Source: a virus. Taken from it: a DNA stretch of 64,000 nucleotides. The notes under the pieces were generated by a model. That model ran no database searches. It was not told where the DNA came from and saw nothing but the letters and a program-made list of their open reading frames with translations. Both the position numbers and the translations under genes were made by a program. Shown one piece after another: positions 24,901-32,555 of this stretch; position 1 is the stretch's first letter; every line of letters begins with the position of its first letter. The DNA is taken from the IMG/VR virus record IMGVR_UViG_3300035661_000053, positions 1 to 64,000 of that record, one strand, 5' to 3'.

Positions 24901-25931
24901 GTATTAATTTTCCTTAAAAATTCCAGTAAAGCAGGTTTATCAGAATAATGCTGAAGGAGTGATGCTTCAACACTTGCCCCGTCTTCTTCCCTCGTTACTT
25001 CCTTGTACATTTTTCTGTCAAAACCATGCAATTTTTTATTCGCGCCCATCAAGTAAAGAGTATCACATTTGAAGCAGTGATAGCAAAAATCCATGAAGTC
25101 TTCACTATTACAATGAGCGAAGTCTACCTTCATCTTCTTGAGGGTCTCCAGAATAGTCAAAGAATCCATGTGACTTATTGGAGAAGCAACATGCTTACCC
25201 GCGTGGGAAAGAGAATTATAATAAGCTTTCATATCAAAGCCTTGAACAAGAATTAGATTATCCCAAACCTCCTTTTCATAGCCAACAAGAATATTTTGTC
25301 CGTTATAAAAAATAGGATACGCAAATTCAACGAGCACTTCTTTATAATATCTGTCATCCCCAAGAGCCCTTCTAAGTAATGAAAACATACTCCCCTCTAT
25401 AACAAAGTCACTCCTTCTTCTATCAGTTACCCCGAAAAACTCCGCGTACATAACTCTTATGCTTTCTGGTACGTTTGAATTGAGGTAAGAAATCATGGTG
25501 CTATCCTTACCACCAGAATACATTACCAAAAAAGGATAGACACTTTTTGTAGAGTCCTCAATGTTCAAACCATGATAAGAGACCTCCTTAAAAATTATTT
25601 TTTTATCCCGATTTTGTAATATTTCCAAATAGCTAATAACAACAGAAAACATTCTTTTATTCAGAAAATAAGGAACCTCAATCTCTGCCTCATCATAAAC
25701 GTAAAGGCAATACAGTAGAACATAATTGAGTTTATTCAAAAAAGGAGAGGTCTTGTGGTAAATAGCCTCTATTGATTTGAAGCCATCCTCATGCGAAACT
25801 ATAACACGAGTCAACTCTGGATTAGAGCCGAAGTCCAAGCGTACGTGCTTCAAAGTTTTATCCGAAATTATGTAACAAATATTAGTGTAATATACTGTTT
25901 TTATTTTATACAAAAAATACTCTTTGGGCAT
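24879..25931 (-). CDS. Second PP-loop enzyme with QueC-like zinc site (350 aa)
   Basis: Residues 1-130 are an unrecognised alpha/beta domain. The PP-loop SGGKDS is at 139-144. C274, C283, C286 and C289 (AHCNSEDFMDFCYHCFKC) repeat the C-xn-CxxCxxC arrangement of QueC. The overall sequence is otherwise unlike queC next door, so this is a divergent QueC/ExsB-type enzyme rather than a recent duplicate. PP-loop enzymes activate a carboxyl or carbonyl group as an adenylate and then amidate or thiolate it, so a further step on a deazaguanine precursor is plausible. The ATG at 25931 was chosen because a terminator hairpin lies directly upstream; an in-frame ATG at 25970 would place the hairpin inside the gene. 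Confidence 0.75.
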   Translation of the reverse strand: MPKEYFLYKIKTVYYTNICYIISDKTLKHVRLDFGSNPELTRVIVSHEDGFKSIEAIYHKTSPFLNKLNYVLLYCLYVYDEAEIEVPYFLNKRMFSVVISYLEILQNRDKKIIFKEVSYHGLNIEDSTKSVYPFLVMYSGGKDSTMISYLNSNVPESIRVMYAEFFGVTDRRRSDFVIEGSMFSLLRRALGDDRYYKEVLVEFAYPIFYNGQNILVGYEKEVWDNLILVQGFDMKAYYNSLSHAGKHVASPISHMDSLTILETLKKMKVDFAHCNSEDFMDFCYHCFKCDTLYLMGANKKLHGFDRKMYKEVTREEDGASVEASLLQHYSDKPALLEFLRKINTCKQLKF

Positions 25932-25958
25932 TAAAAAACCCGCCATAACAGCGGGTTT
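25932..25958 (-). terminator. Terminator between the basic-protein gene and the PP-loop gene
   Basis: Stem aaacccgc (25936-25943) / gcgggttt (25951-25958), followed on the minus strand by a run of six T directly before the ATG at 25931. It partly separates folE-queE and the basic protein from the downstream PP-loop/GT/queC/dpdA genes. Confidence 0.8.
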
Positions 25959-25987
25959 GAGAAGAAGCATAGGAAATTTTGGGAGGC

Positions 25988-26119
25988 TTATTTGCCGCGT
26001 GCCCTTTTACCTACTTTAGGATTGGACTTGCTATTTACTTTGCCGCCCCGTGCCGGAGTGGCTTTGCCTTTCGCGGCAATCATCTTTCCTGCCGGTTTGC
26101 CTTTCGCGGAGTTACCCAT
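25988..26119 (-). CDS. Very basic 43-aa protein, histone-tail-like
   Basis: The translated 43 residues start MGNSAKGKPAGKMIAAKG and end KVGKRARGK. The composition is almost only Lys, Arg, Gly, Ala, Pro, Ser and Asn, with no acidic residue. Such tails bind nucleic acids non-specifically. It ends 30 bp before a terminator and lies between queE and the PP-loop gene. It is too short for standard gene callers, but the frame, composition and flanking terminator support it. Confidence 0.65.
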   Translation of the reverse strand: MGNSAKGKPAGKMIAAKGKATPARGGKVNSKSNPKVGKRARGK

Positions 26120-26182
26120 TTTCGTGACCTTTCATGTTAGAGATTAAGTTATTTTTTGCACTGCACAAAATTACCATGAACG

Positions 26183-26938
26183 TTACTTTAAATCAAGTGT
26201 TTTGTGCATCTGAGTGGATAATCGAACATTTGGAAAATCTTCAAGAAACAACAATAATTTATTTATCAATGTTTTATCTTTCTGAAAAACGTAGTAATCG
26301 GGTTGTATAAAGATTAGAGTATTCAATTTGAAGCCTTTACAAGTTGCAAAAATATTTCGCAAATCCCTTAAATCAGCATCAGTACCAACAACGAATTTCA
26401 ATTGCACATTAAAAGTCATATCAGGAGATAACCAAAATTCTACAACCTCCTTCGCGCGAGCAAGAGATGCATCTATTTTAGCCGAACCTTTTGTAGCTGA
26501 AGAAAGCTTTGGTGATACAGAAAAGAAAACATTATCATTAAGCATATCGAATAAAACTTTCCTGTCCGGGAAGGGATACCCGGAGGTCTCAACAGAAATA
26601 TAATCATAGCCATTCTTATGAAGCTTGCCAATCAGCCAATGTACTGATTCTGCTTGTTCCATAGGTTCACCCCCAGTTATGCAAATCCAAGCGTTCTTAT
26701 TCCAGCCCTCAACTATTCTTTTGTAAACATCAGCACAGAGCACTTTGAATTTTTTATTTTGTCTCCAAGAATTTTTAGTGTCACACCAAGCACAACCAAC
26801 AGTGCAACCATTCGTTCTGACAAACCTTGTCAAGAAACCACTTAAGAGACCTTCACCTTGTATAGAATCAAAAATTTCTTGCACATACAGCGAAGCAATA
26901 TTGCTATTAATCCCACTACGTCTCCTTTTCACGATCAT
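26183..26938 (-). CDS. queE: 7-carboxy-7-deazaguanine synthase QueE (radical SAM)
   Basis: A 251-residue radical SAM enzyme. The iron-sulfur cluster cysteines are C45, C49 and C52 (NGCTVGCAWCDTK), preceded by the QueE phrase EIFDSIQGEGLLSG. The glycine-rich ITGGEPMEQ and the YISVETSGYPFP segment complete the pattern. It converts 6-carboxytetrahydropterin, made by QueD, into carboxy-deazaguanine for QueC. It lies 15 bp downstream of folE, in the order of an operon. Confidence 0.9.
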   Translation of the reverse strand: MIVKRRRSGINSNIASLYVQEIFDSIQGEGLLSGFLTRFVRTNGCTVGCAWCDTKNSWRQNKKFKVLCADVYKRIVEGWNKNAWICITGGEPMEQAESVHWLIGKLHKNGYDYISVETSGYPFPDRKVLFDMLNDNVFFSVSPKLSSATKGSAKIDASLARAKEVVEFWLSPDMTFNVQLKFVVGTDADLRDLRNIFATCKGFKLNTLIFIQPDYYVFQKDKTLINKLLLFLEDFPNVRLSTQMHKTLDLK

Positions 26939-26953
26939 CCTGGTATCTACATT

Positions 26954-27511
26954 TTATTGAAAAAATTGTTTGTTACTTTGTAAAAGATTAAGAGCCTCCG
27001 CCTTATCAATGTCACCAAGCATACAAGATGTTGTCGTGACACTCCCGATACTTTTAACACCCCGTATTGTCATGCAAAGATGCTCCGCTGAACACACCAC
27101 GAAAATACCTTTTGGCTGAAGGCGTTTCATTATGTCTTCTGCTATATCCGCGGTAAGGTTCTCTTGCACCTGTGGTTTAGCAGAGTGGTATCCTATTATT
27201 CTCGCGATTTTGGAAAGACCTACAATGGTGCGATTACTGCAATGATATACAACACCAACCTTGCCAAAAAAGGGCAACAAATGATGCGCGCAATAAGAAG
27301 TGAAATTTATATTCGATACTGCCACATACCCATCCTTACCCTCGAACGTGGTTATCTTGGGTGGGTTCTTATACAGCCCGGAGAAAAGCTCCAGGTACAT
27401 TTTAGCAACCCTTTTTGGTGTGTCTTTCGTGTGCCCGTCAACAGGTAATTGAAGCCAAGCAAGCAGATCACCAATTATTTTCTCCCCTTCAGCTATATTT
27501 GGCTTTTTCAT
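26954..27511 (-). CDS. folE: GTP cyclohydrolase I
   Basis: A 185-residue GTP cyclohydrolase I, the first step from GTP toward deazaguanines. The zinc ligands are visible in SYCAHHLLPFFGKVGVVY and in CSAEHLCMTIRGV. GLSKIARIIGYHSAKPQVQENLT is nearly invariant in the family. One oddity is CAHHLLPF where most members have CEHHLLPF, replacing a usually conserved Glu with Ala. Length and remaining motifs are normal. It follows the 85-aa gene closely and precedes queE. Confidence 0.9.
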   Translation of the reverse strand: MKKPNIAEGEKIIGDLLAWLQLPVDGHTKDTPKRVAKMYLELFSGLYKNPPKITTFEGKDGYVAVSNINFTSYCAHHLLPFFGKVGVVYHCSNRTIVGLSKIARIIGYHSAKPQVQENLTADIAEDIMKRLQPKGIFVVCSAEHLCMTIRGVKSIGSVTTTSCMLGDIDKAEALNLLQSNKQFFQ

Positions 27512-27513
27512 TT

Positions 27514-27771
27514 TTAATCCAAGAAGCTGAAGCTTGCTTTGTTATGGTCATTAATAATAAAAGTATGATCTTTTGAAATTCTCGACGGTATACGGCTATT
27601 GAAGAACTTGAAAGTGTTTGTAGCCTTATCATAACTTATGAGTTTACTGTTATGTAAATTATAGAAATTATAAGTGCCACCTACCTTCATTTCCCGTCCA
27701 TGAATAGAAGCCGTTGTTTGGAAGCTTTCCTTTTGCTTTCCTGATGAGCGATTCGCCCTTGAGCCACCCAT
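27514..27771 (-). CDS. Small hypothetical protein in the deazaguanine operon (85 aa)
   Basis: A basic, Ser/Asn-rich N-terminus (MGGSRANRSSGKQKESF) leads into a beta-rich region (MKVGGTYNFYNLHNSKLISYDKATNTFKFF). No family is recognised. The ATG at 27771 lies 1 bp beyond the stop of the upstream gene, and the stop is 2 bp before folE; an upstream in-frame ATG at 27840 would overlap the previous gene by 68 bp and is less likely. Confidence 0.6.
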   Translation of the reverse strand: MGGSRANRSSGKQKESFQTTASIHGREMKVGGTYNFYNLHNSKLISYDKATNTFKFFNSRIPSRISKDHTFIINDHNKASFSFLD

Positions 27772-27772
27772 G

Positions 27773-28858
27773 TTATTTGATTCCTTTCTTTGCCAATTCT
27801 TTTCTAAAATTAGCGGCGTTTTCCATAAAGATGTCATCACTCAAATAAAATTGATCTGTCGAGTATCTACTTTCCTTCACGCCCCAGATCAAACGGCGGG
27901 AGGATATAACAGGTATATAAGAGTTCATGTACAAGGCGTTCTTGTCAATCGCGTGATACTGCACGATACGACTAACTGTAGAGGCACCAACGACAATTAT
28001 CTTAACACTGGGGTTCAGCAAAGACCTGATCAGCTTGAATTGTTTCACCGCGTAATCATGGTAAACTTCTTGACGTGCCATTTGAATTGGAAAATAGACA
28101 TGGGAAAAACCCGTCTTGTTAATCCAATTCGCGAAAGCTTTTGCATCACTCTCCCAAAGATACAAAAAACAAGGTATTGTTGGGAAACCATTATCAACCA
28201 AATCCTTGATAAACTTATAACTAAGGAGCCTATTCTGAACAGTTGAGCAAGCAGGTTGATTAAAGAAAAAGCTTACCGTGGGAGACATAACATATTCAAA
28301 TCCCTTCTCCCTAAAAGGCTTTGTCCAATCCCTTTGCAAGTACGCGTAAGTAGGGCTTGCAATGTTCATACCCTCGTTATTATAGACACCAAGATACTGC
28401 TCATTACTTTGAAAGACTTCTTTGCCGAATAACCAACTAAGCAAAGATTTATCATCATCTGACATGAGCAACCCTAAAGAGCATTGACGTGACTTTGCAA
28501 GATTCGTCAATCGTTTCTCCATACCCATTGAAAGCTTTGACAAAGGAAAGGTGAGTACTTTTTCGTGCGCGTCAATTTTCTGGTGGGTCACGAAAGATAC
28601 CTTTGGAAAGTCCACGGGTATTTCTGCAAGCTTGCCTAACCGGGGTGCACGATACTTTTCAATGTCAGGGAACATGGTTGCTATCGCGTAAGGGTTATCA
28701 GGAAAGAATTGTTTCGCATCCGCATGCTCGAAAGGTGCTTTAACAACAACTGTTTTTTCACAGTGCTTCTTATAATTGCAAGTAGAGCAATAAAAGTTCT
28801 CATCCTCAAGAGAAAAGTATTTTTCAGGAGAAATGATCATTTTTCTATCTTTAGCCAT
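27773..28858 (-). CDS. Unrecognised 361-aa protein in the deazaguanine block (DUF4417-like?)
   Basis: The N-terminus has a short cysteine cluster (FYCSTCNYKKHC, residues 23-34). The central and C-terminal parts alternate strands and helices (YVMSPTVSFFF, GFPTIPCFLYLWE, VKIIVVGASTV), compatible with a TIM-barrel. The phrase SPTVSFFFNQPACSTVQNRLLSYKF followed by NGFPTIPCFLYLW is reminiscent of DUF4417 proteins, but I cannot verify this. Its place between queD and folE with short gaps suggests a role in making, inserting or further modifying the deazaguanine base. Confidence 0.6.
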   Translation of the reverse strand: MAKDRKMIISPEKYFSLEDENFYCSTCNYKKHCEKTVVVKAPFEHADAKQFFPDNPYAIATMFPDIEKYRAPRLGKLAEIPVDFPKVSFVTHQKIDAHEKVLTFPLSKLSMGMEKRLTNLAKSRQCSLGLLMSDDDKSLLSWLFGKEVFQSNEQYLGVYNNEGMNIASPTYAYLQRDWTKPFREKGFEYVMSPTVSFFFNQPACSTVQNRLLSYKFIKDLVDNGFPTIPCFLYLWESDAKAFANWINKTGFSHVYFPIQMARQEVYHDYAVKQFKLIRSLLNPSVKIIVVGASTVSRIVQYHAIDKNALYMNSYIPVISSRRLIWGVKESRYSTDQFYLSDDIFMENAANFRKELAKKGIK

Positions 28859-28872
28859 AAAAGTTCCTTAGA

Positions 28873-29310
28873 TTATTCTTCATAACGTGCGCTACTCGTG
28901 GGAGTCTCGCACCATTCTACAAATTTTACTTTCGCAAAGCCATTGAATTTTTCTTTCAAAATTTGAAAACATAGCTTAGCAAGATTCTCCGCAGTGGGTG
29001 TTTCCTCAACACGCAAGATATTCTGAAAGACACCCGCGTGAGATAAAAGCATATTCAATCTTTCATCATCCTTGCACAAAATTAATTTATGATCAAATGT
29101 TTCCTCGATACTCTCCTTCAGGAAAGCTTTCACGGTGCCATAATCAAGAACCATACCCTCCATAGCTGTGCCTTTCATAATAGGTGAGGGTGTGCCTTCC
29201 AGGGCTATCGTGATACGAGCAGTATGACCATGTATACCCCTGCATCTACCATTATGCAGATGCAGAGCATGGCCATAGTCAACGGTTATCGTTTTCGTTA
29301 TCGTTGTCAT
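28873..29310 (-). CDS. queD: 6-carboxy-5,6,7,8-tetrahydropterin synthase QueD
   Basis: A 145-residue QueD. The zinc-binding and catalytic region is DYGHALHLHNGRCRGIHGHTARI, with the catalytic cysteine in GRCRGIHGH. GMVLDYGTVK, FDHKLIL, PTAENLAKLC and the C-terminal WCETPTSSARY are all typical. It converts dihydroneopterin triphosphate into carboxytetrahydropterin for QueE. The start overlaps the previous gene by 32 bp. Confidence 0.92.
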   Translation of the reverse strand: MTTITKTITVDYGHALHLHNGRCRGIHGHTARITIALEGTPSPIMKGTAMEGMVLDYGTVKAFLKESIEETFDHKLILCKDDERLNMLLSHAGVFQNILRVEETPTAENLAKLCFQILKEKFNGFAKVKFVEWCETPTSSARYEE

Positions 29311-29587
29311 TCGTAGGTTCTTTGTTTATTCGTTTAATAATTGACACTAATTGCGCGTTTACTTCTTTTGGCCCCGGGGTTATTTTACCAAACCATTCTA
29401 TCCTGCCATAAAGTAAAAACAACTCAAGCATTTTATCGTCATCCAAAGTAAGCAGAGACAAAGACTCGTCATCCATCATGCCTATGACACCTGTCATAAT
29501 ATCATCATTGTCCATTTTGGCAATAGCATGATCGCCTACTTTTAAGTATTTTCGAAAATACCGTTCATCCATTAGGATAGCCTGCAA
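29279..29587 (-). CDS. Hypothetical acidic protein (102 aa)
   Basis: Unrecognised. It contains an acidic core (KMDNDDIMTGVIGMMDDESLSLLTLDDDKM) that may be a small beta-barrel, and an Asn/Asp-rich tail (NDNDNENDNR). The gene overlaps the SpoVS-like gene by 16 bp and queD by 32 bp, so it is part of the same transcription unit. Confidence 0.6.
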   Translation of the reverse strand: MQAILMDERYFRKYLKVGDHAIAKMDNDDIMTGVIGMMDDESLSLLTLDDDKMLELFLLYGRIEWFGKITPGPKEVNAQLVSIIKRINKEPTNDNDNENDNR

Positions 29588-29856
29588 GTGAAGATAATTG
29601 CTGTCCTTATGTCCCCTGAGATAGATACCTCCGTGAAACCGATTCGGGTGTTTATCGTTTTAGCCTTTTGACCGCATAAACCACCTGCTATAGCGATAGC
29701 TTTAACCGTTTGGTTTATTGACTGAAGACCTATTGCTGTTAGTGTTATGCACTTGAAGTTGTTGAATTCTGAAAAAATTGCTATAGCCAACTCTTTCGCG
29801 TTCGTGCTTCCCGCGACGCGCATTTCTTTTATTACTTCTTCTTTAACGTCTGACAT
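29572..29856 (-). CDS. SpoVS-like (Alba-superfamily) protein (94 aa)
   Basis: The sequence follows the SpoVS pattern: MRVAGSTNAKELAIAIFSEF (compare the family's lrVsaxSxpnxVAgAIA), then ITLTAIGLQSINQTVKAIAIAGGL (compare AIGagAvNQAvKAiAiARg), and finally VSISGDIRTAIIF at the C-terminus. In Bacillus SpoVS acts in sporulation and is thought to bind nucleic acid. Here it is the first gene before the queD block and may act as a DNA- or RNA-binding factor. The family assignment is by motif recognition. Confidence 0.75.
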   Translation of the reverse strand: MSDVKEEVIKEMRVAGSTNAKELAIAIFSEFNNFKCITLTAIGLQSINQTVKAIAIAGGLCGQKAKTINTRIGFTEVSISGDIRTAIIFTCRLS

Positions 29857-29880
29857 GTGATACTTTCAATTTTTGTTTCT

Positions 29881-29888
29881 CAAATATA
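29881..29888 (-). promoter_or_regulatory. Candidate -7 element upstream of the SpoVS-like gene
   Basis: Minus-strand TATATTTG lies 25 bp before the ATG at 29856, in a 45-bp intergenic gap. No good TTTG is seen at the -33 distance, so the call is weak. Confidence 0.3.
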
Positions 29889-29901
29889 CAACAGATTTTC
29901 A

Positions 29902-30405
29902 TTATAGCTCTTTTATTCCCAATCTAACAGTCAATATTCTGCTTGCCAATTTGTAAGCCCTGTCGCAAGACTCGAATATAGATTTCAGCATGATATACCG
30001 GCCATTGGCTTTATTGTAGACTTCTTCTGCCTGCCTGTACTTATCGCTCGCCCTCACGGCATCCTTTCGCTCGTTCAGCGTCCCATCCTTCGTACCCATG
30101 AGAACAGAGGTTGTATGAGCAAGTTGTGAGTCAGCCACACCCCTGATAATTTCCATTTGCGCAAGTAAGCTACCATAAAAATTCTGGTAACCAATAAAAA
30201 TTGTCATGCATTTCTCAAGATACTGCAAGTCCCTTTGATACATGGTAGCAACGTGGTTCAAAAAATACGCGATCTCAATAGTAGGCTTAGAAATGAAATC
30301 AAGCTGATTCATCGCGGAAACAACCTCCTCTTGCTTGTGTAAGTCCTCGTAGGATCGAACAACTACAATAGGTTTTGGTATTTGTGACACACCTTGTACT
30401 TTCAT
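29902..30405 (-). CDS. Hypothetical helical protein (167 aa)
   Basis: Unrecognised and largely helical (YFLNHVATMYQRDLQYLEKCM, KYRQAEEVYNKANGRYIMLKSIFES). No catalytic motif or membrane segment is visible. Its start overlaps the stop of the Cas4-like nuclease gene by 4 bp, linking it to the recombination module. Confidence 0.6.
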   Translation of the reverse strand: MKVQGVSQIPKPIVVVRSYEDLHKQEEVVSAMNQLDFISKPTIEIAYFLNHVATMYQRDLQYLEKCMTIFIGYQNFYGSLLAQMEIIRGVADSQLAHTTSVLMGTKDGTLNERKDAVRASDKYRQAEEVYNKANGRYIMLKSIFESCDRAYKLASRILTVRLGIKEL

Positions 30406-31211
30406 ACAGTTCCTTTCGTAATTTTTTTAATAGCATCCAATGTTTTGCACTTCATACAGTGAATAGCATAGGGGCAGTCCAGGTACATACCTTCCCCCGC
30501 GAGGCATTCCTGAAGAATTTTCACGTACGTTTTCCCGTTTATAAAATCTGTCGCCGTCTTTGCCAGAGCCAACATAGCATTCACGATTTTCATATCCGGC
30601 TTATCAAAAAAGAACTCCTTCATCGACTGATCATTCTTGTTAAAGAAAAGGATACAACCACGAACCTTTAGTGCGTACATGTATAAATTTATTTGCCCAA
30701 TATATTTAGGGCTTATATCCGCAATAGTATTCGTACTGCGGAATTTCTCCGTTCGCTGTGTCTTGTAGTCAATAACATACAAGTTACCATCCTGCAAGCG
30801 GATAACCTGATCCGCCGTACCACCAATATTGTAATCTTTCAAGGACTCAATAGGAACATCACATTTAGCAGTACTATCATAATTACGCATATAGCTTTCT
30901 TGAATTAACGCGTGAATAACATGACCAACATCAAAGATAAGCTCCAGTTTAGAGTCCTTCCGACTTTCCTTTTTCAAATCCATGTGTCGCAATTTCCCAC
31001 GTTCATCAGCCAAGCCGAATCCCATTTTTCTGGGACAGTCCCCATACATGCTAGAAGGATGAAAACCTTTAAAGGAACCCCGGTTAATACTAAAAGAAAA
31101 AGGTTGTATCTTATCTCGATTTTCGAGATACGTGTAGATTAATCTGATCATTGACACGTTTGATGATCTCGCTGATTTTGGATTCGTTGTTAGAAGGTCT
31201 GATAATGCCAT
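30402..31211 (-). CDS. Cas4/RecB-like PD-(D/E)XK nuclease with Fe-S cysteines
   Basis: Residues about 55-150 give the nuclease core: CPRKMGF (C59), GHVIHALIQ, GGTADQVIRL (D134) and VIDYKTQR (D148, K150). The C-terminal cysteines C246, C252 and C255 with C59 would form the 4Fe-4S site of Cas4-like exonucleases. This type of enzyme processes DNA ends in phage recombination. The ATG at 31211 overlaps the upstream gene by 101 bp; an alternative ATG at 31151 reduces this to 41 bp and removes only residues 1-20, which carry no motif. Confidence 0.8.
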   Translation of the reverse strand: MALSDLLTTNPKSARSSNVSMIRLIYTYLENRDKIQPFSFSINRGSFKGFHPSSMYGDCPRKMGFGLADERGKLRHMDLKKESRKDSKLELIFDVGHVIHALIQESYMRNYDSTAKCDVPIESLKDYNIGGTADQVIRLQDGNLYVIDYKTQRTEKFRSTNTIADISPKYIGQINLYMYALKVRGCILFFNKNDQSMKEFFFDKPDMKIVNAMLALAKTATDFINGKTYVKILQECLAGEGMYLDCPYAIHCMKCKTLDAIKKITKGTV

Positions 31212-31404
31212 CTTTTGTTATCTCTGTTATTGTTAAAACTTTTTTTGGTTTATTCTTTTCGCTGATTAAAGCGCGTAGAATAGCGTCCACTATTAGGTCC
31301 AATTCTTGAAAGGAATATTTCTGCAAACGAAGTACTAATACCTGCTCAACCCTCAGGGACACCATGTACTTTACTTGTAGGTATATCGCGTCTGATCGTC
31401 CCAT
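31111..31404 (-). CDS. Small hypothetical protein (97 aa)
   Basis: Unrecognised; predicted alpha-rich with basic ends (MGRSDAIYLQVKYMVSLRVEQVL; KVLTITEITKDGIIRPSNNE). It ends inside the 5' part of the Cas4-like gene and starts 4 bp after the ligase stop, which suggests a real co-translated gene in the ligase/nuclease cluster. Confidence 0.5.
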   Translation of the reverse strand: MGRSDAIYLQVKYMVSLRVEQVLVLRLQKYSFQELDLIVDAILRALISEKNKPKKVLTITEITKDGIIRPSNNESKISEIIKRVNDQINLHVSRKSR

Positions 31405-31407
31405 ATG

Positions 31408-32514
31408 TTACCCTTCTTTTATTTGCCGTAGAGTGCAACGCTTTAGTAATTTGTCATCCCGAAACCCAACACTATTATCAATTCGGGGGTGGAAAAGTTT
31501 CTCACCTGTCCAGTGCTTGTACTTTACTGTTATTATTCGCCCCAAGTACGCGTTAGGGTGGTTAGTCATGTCGAGTCTGCGGTCGTTATCTATGCCCGCC
31601 ACATTACCAACGCTAATAATTTGCTCCTGCTTTATTAGACGCTTTACTTCACTAGGTGTTATATAAGTTCTGTTATCAAGAACCCTTGCTGCCTCCTTAG
31701 TTAACACGCCTATTTGAATAGCACCCACCTGTCCAGTATACTTGTTCTTCCCGGGTGTGAATCCTGTGATAATAACATCAATGTTTCTTTGCTTCAAGAC
31801 CTTTAGTGAAAGCCGGCTATTCAAATCCTTCACGACAAAGCCCTCGTACTTGAATTTAGGAGAATCCACAATCTCCTGAAGAGCAGCAAAGTAATCACCA
31901 GTAATACTTTTTGATTTACCAAATGCGTTTAGCACCGACGCGACAGGTTGTGAGCTAACTATTGCAAGCGTACCCTTAATGCTTTTCAATTTATCACCAA
32001 AGAAGCCTGCTATGGGTAGTGGGCTATTCTGAAGATTGTCATTCAAAAGACCCAGATGATTCTCAACATCACCATAAGTCCTGGACATGAAGGATTTACC
32101 CTCGAAATAAAGAATATCGTGCACGACAAGTTTAAGACCATGACCATAGGGAAATTTTTCAGCAAGAGTCTTTGCGCTACTGTTCATGATGCCCGCAACG
32201 AAGCCACAGATGACACCTTGCTCCTTGCCTAAGTGTTCCGCAACAGCCTCGGCAACAAGTATGGTCTCTTTCGTGCAGGGTATAGTTTCTTTTTTTAAGG
32301 TGGGAAAGCAGGATAGCTTCTCGTTTAAACCAGTAGTTTTTTTAGATTCACGTTTACTCGTAAGCCCGTATACTCTTTCATTTTCAACGTGAACATGGTA
32401 AAGAGCCCCGTTGTACTTCAAATTTACAACAAGATCATCTATCGCGTATTTTGTGTAGTCCGGGGTGAGACCACCCACGCCACCAAAAATTATTTGTCGT
32501 ATTTTACGCGCCAT
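31408..32514 (-). CDS. ATP-dependent DNA ligase-like protein, variant motif I
   Basis: A 368-residue nucleotidyltransferase. The nucleotidyl-acceptor lysine motif is LKYNGALYH (K33), where DNA ligases normally have K-x-D-G-x-R; here Asn replaces Asp and Leu replaces Arg. Motif III-like LVVHDILYF, motif IV YEGFVVKD and motif V SLKVLK follow. An OB-fold with DVIITGFTPGKNKYTGQVGAIQIGV and a C-terminal VKYKHWTGEKLFHPR complete a ligase layout. The start ATG at 32514 is preceded by a candidate promoter. It may seal DNA nicks or, given the variant motif, be an RNA-ligase-like or inactive relative. Confidence 0.75.
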   Translation of the reverse strand: MARKIRQIIFGGVGGLTPDYTKYAIDDLVVNLKYNGALYHVHVENERVYGLTSKRESKKTTGLNEKLSCFPTLKKETIPCTKETILVAEAVAEHLGKEQGVICGFVAGIMNSSAKTLAEKFPYGHGLKLVVHDILYFEGKSFMSRTYGDVENHLGLLNDNLQNSPLPIAGFFGDKLKSIKGTLAIVSSQPVASVLNAFGKSKSITGDYFAALQEIVDSPKFKYEGFVVKDLNSRLSLKVLKQRNIDVIITGFTPGKNKYTGQVGAIQIGVLTKEAARVLDNRTYITPSEVKRLIKQEQIISVGNVAGIDNDRRLDMTNHPNAYLGRIITVKYKHWTGEKLFHPRIDNSVGFRDDKLLKRCTLRQIKEG

Positions 32515-32555
32515 GAAAATTTCTCCGAATTTGTTTGTAGTGAATTTTAGTACCT

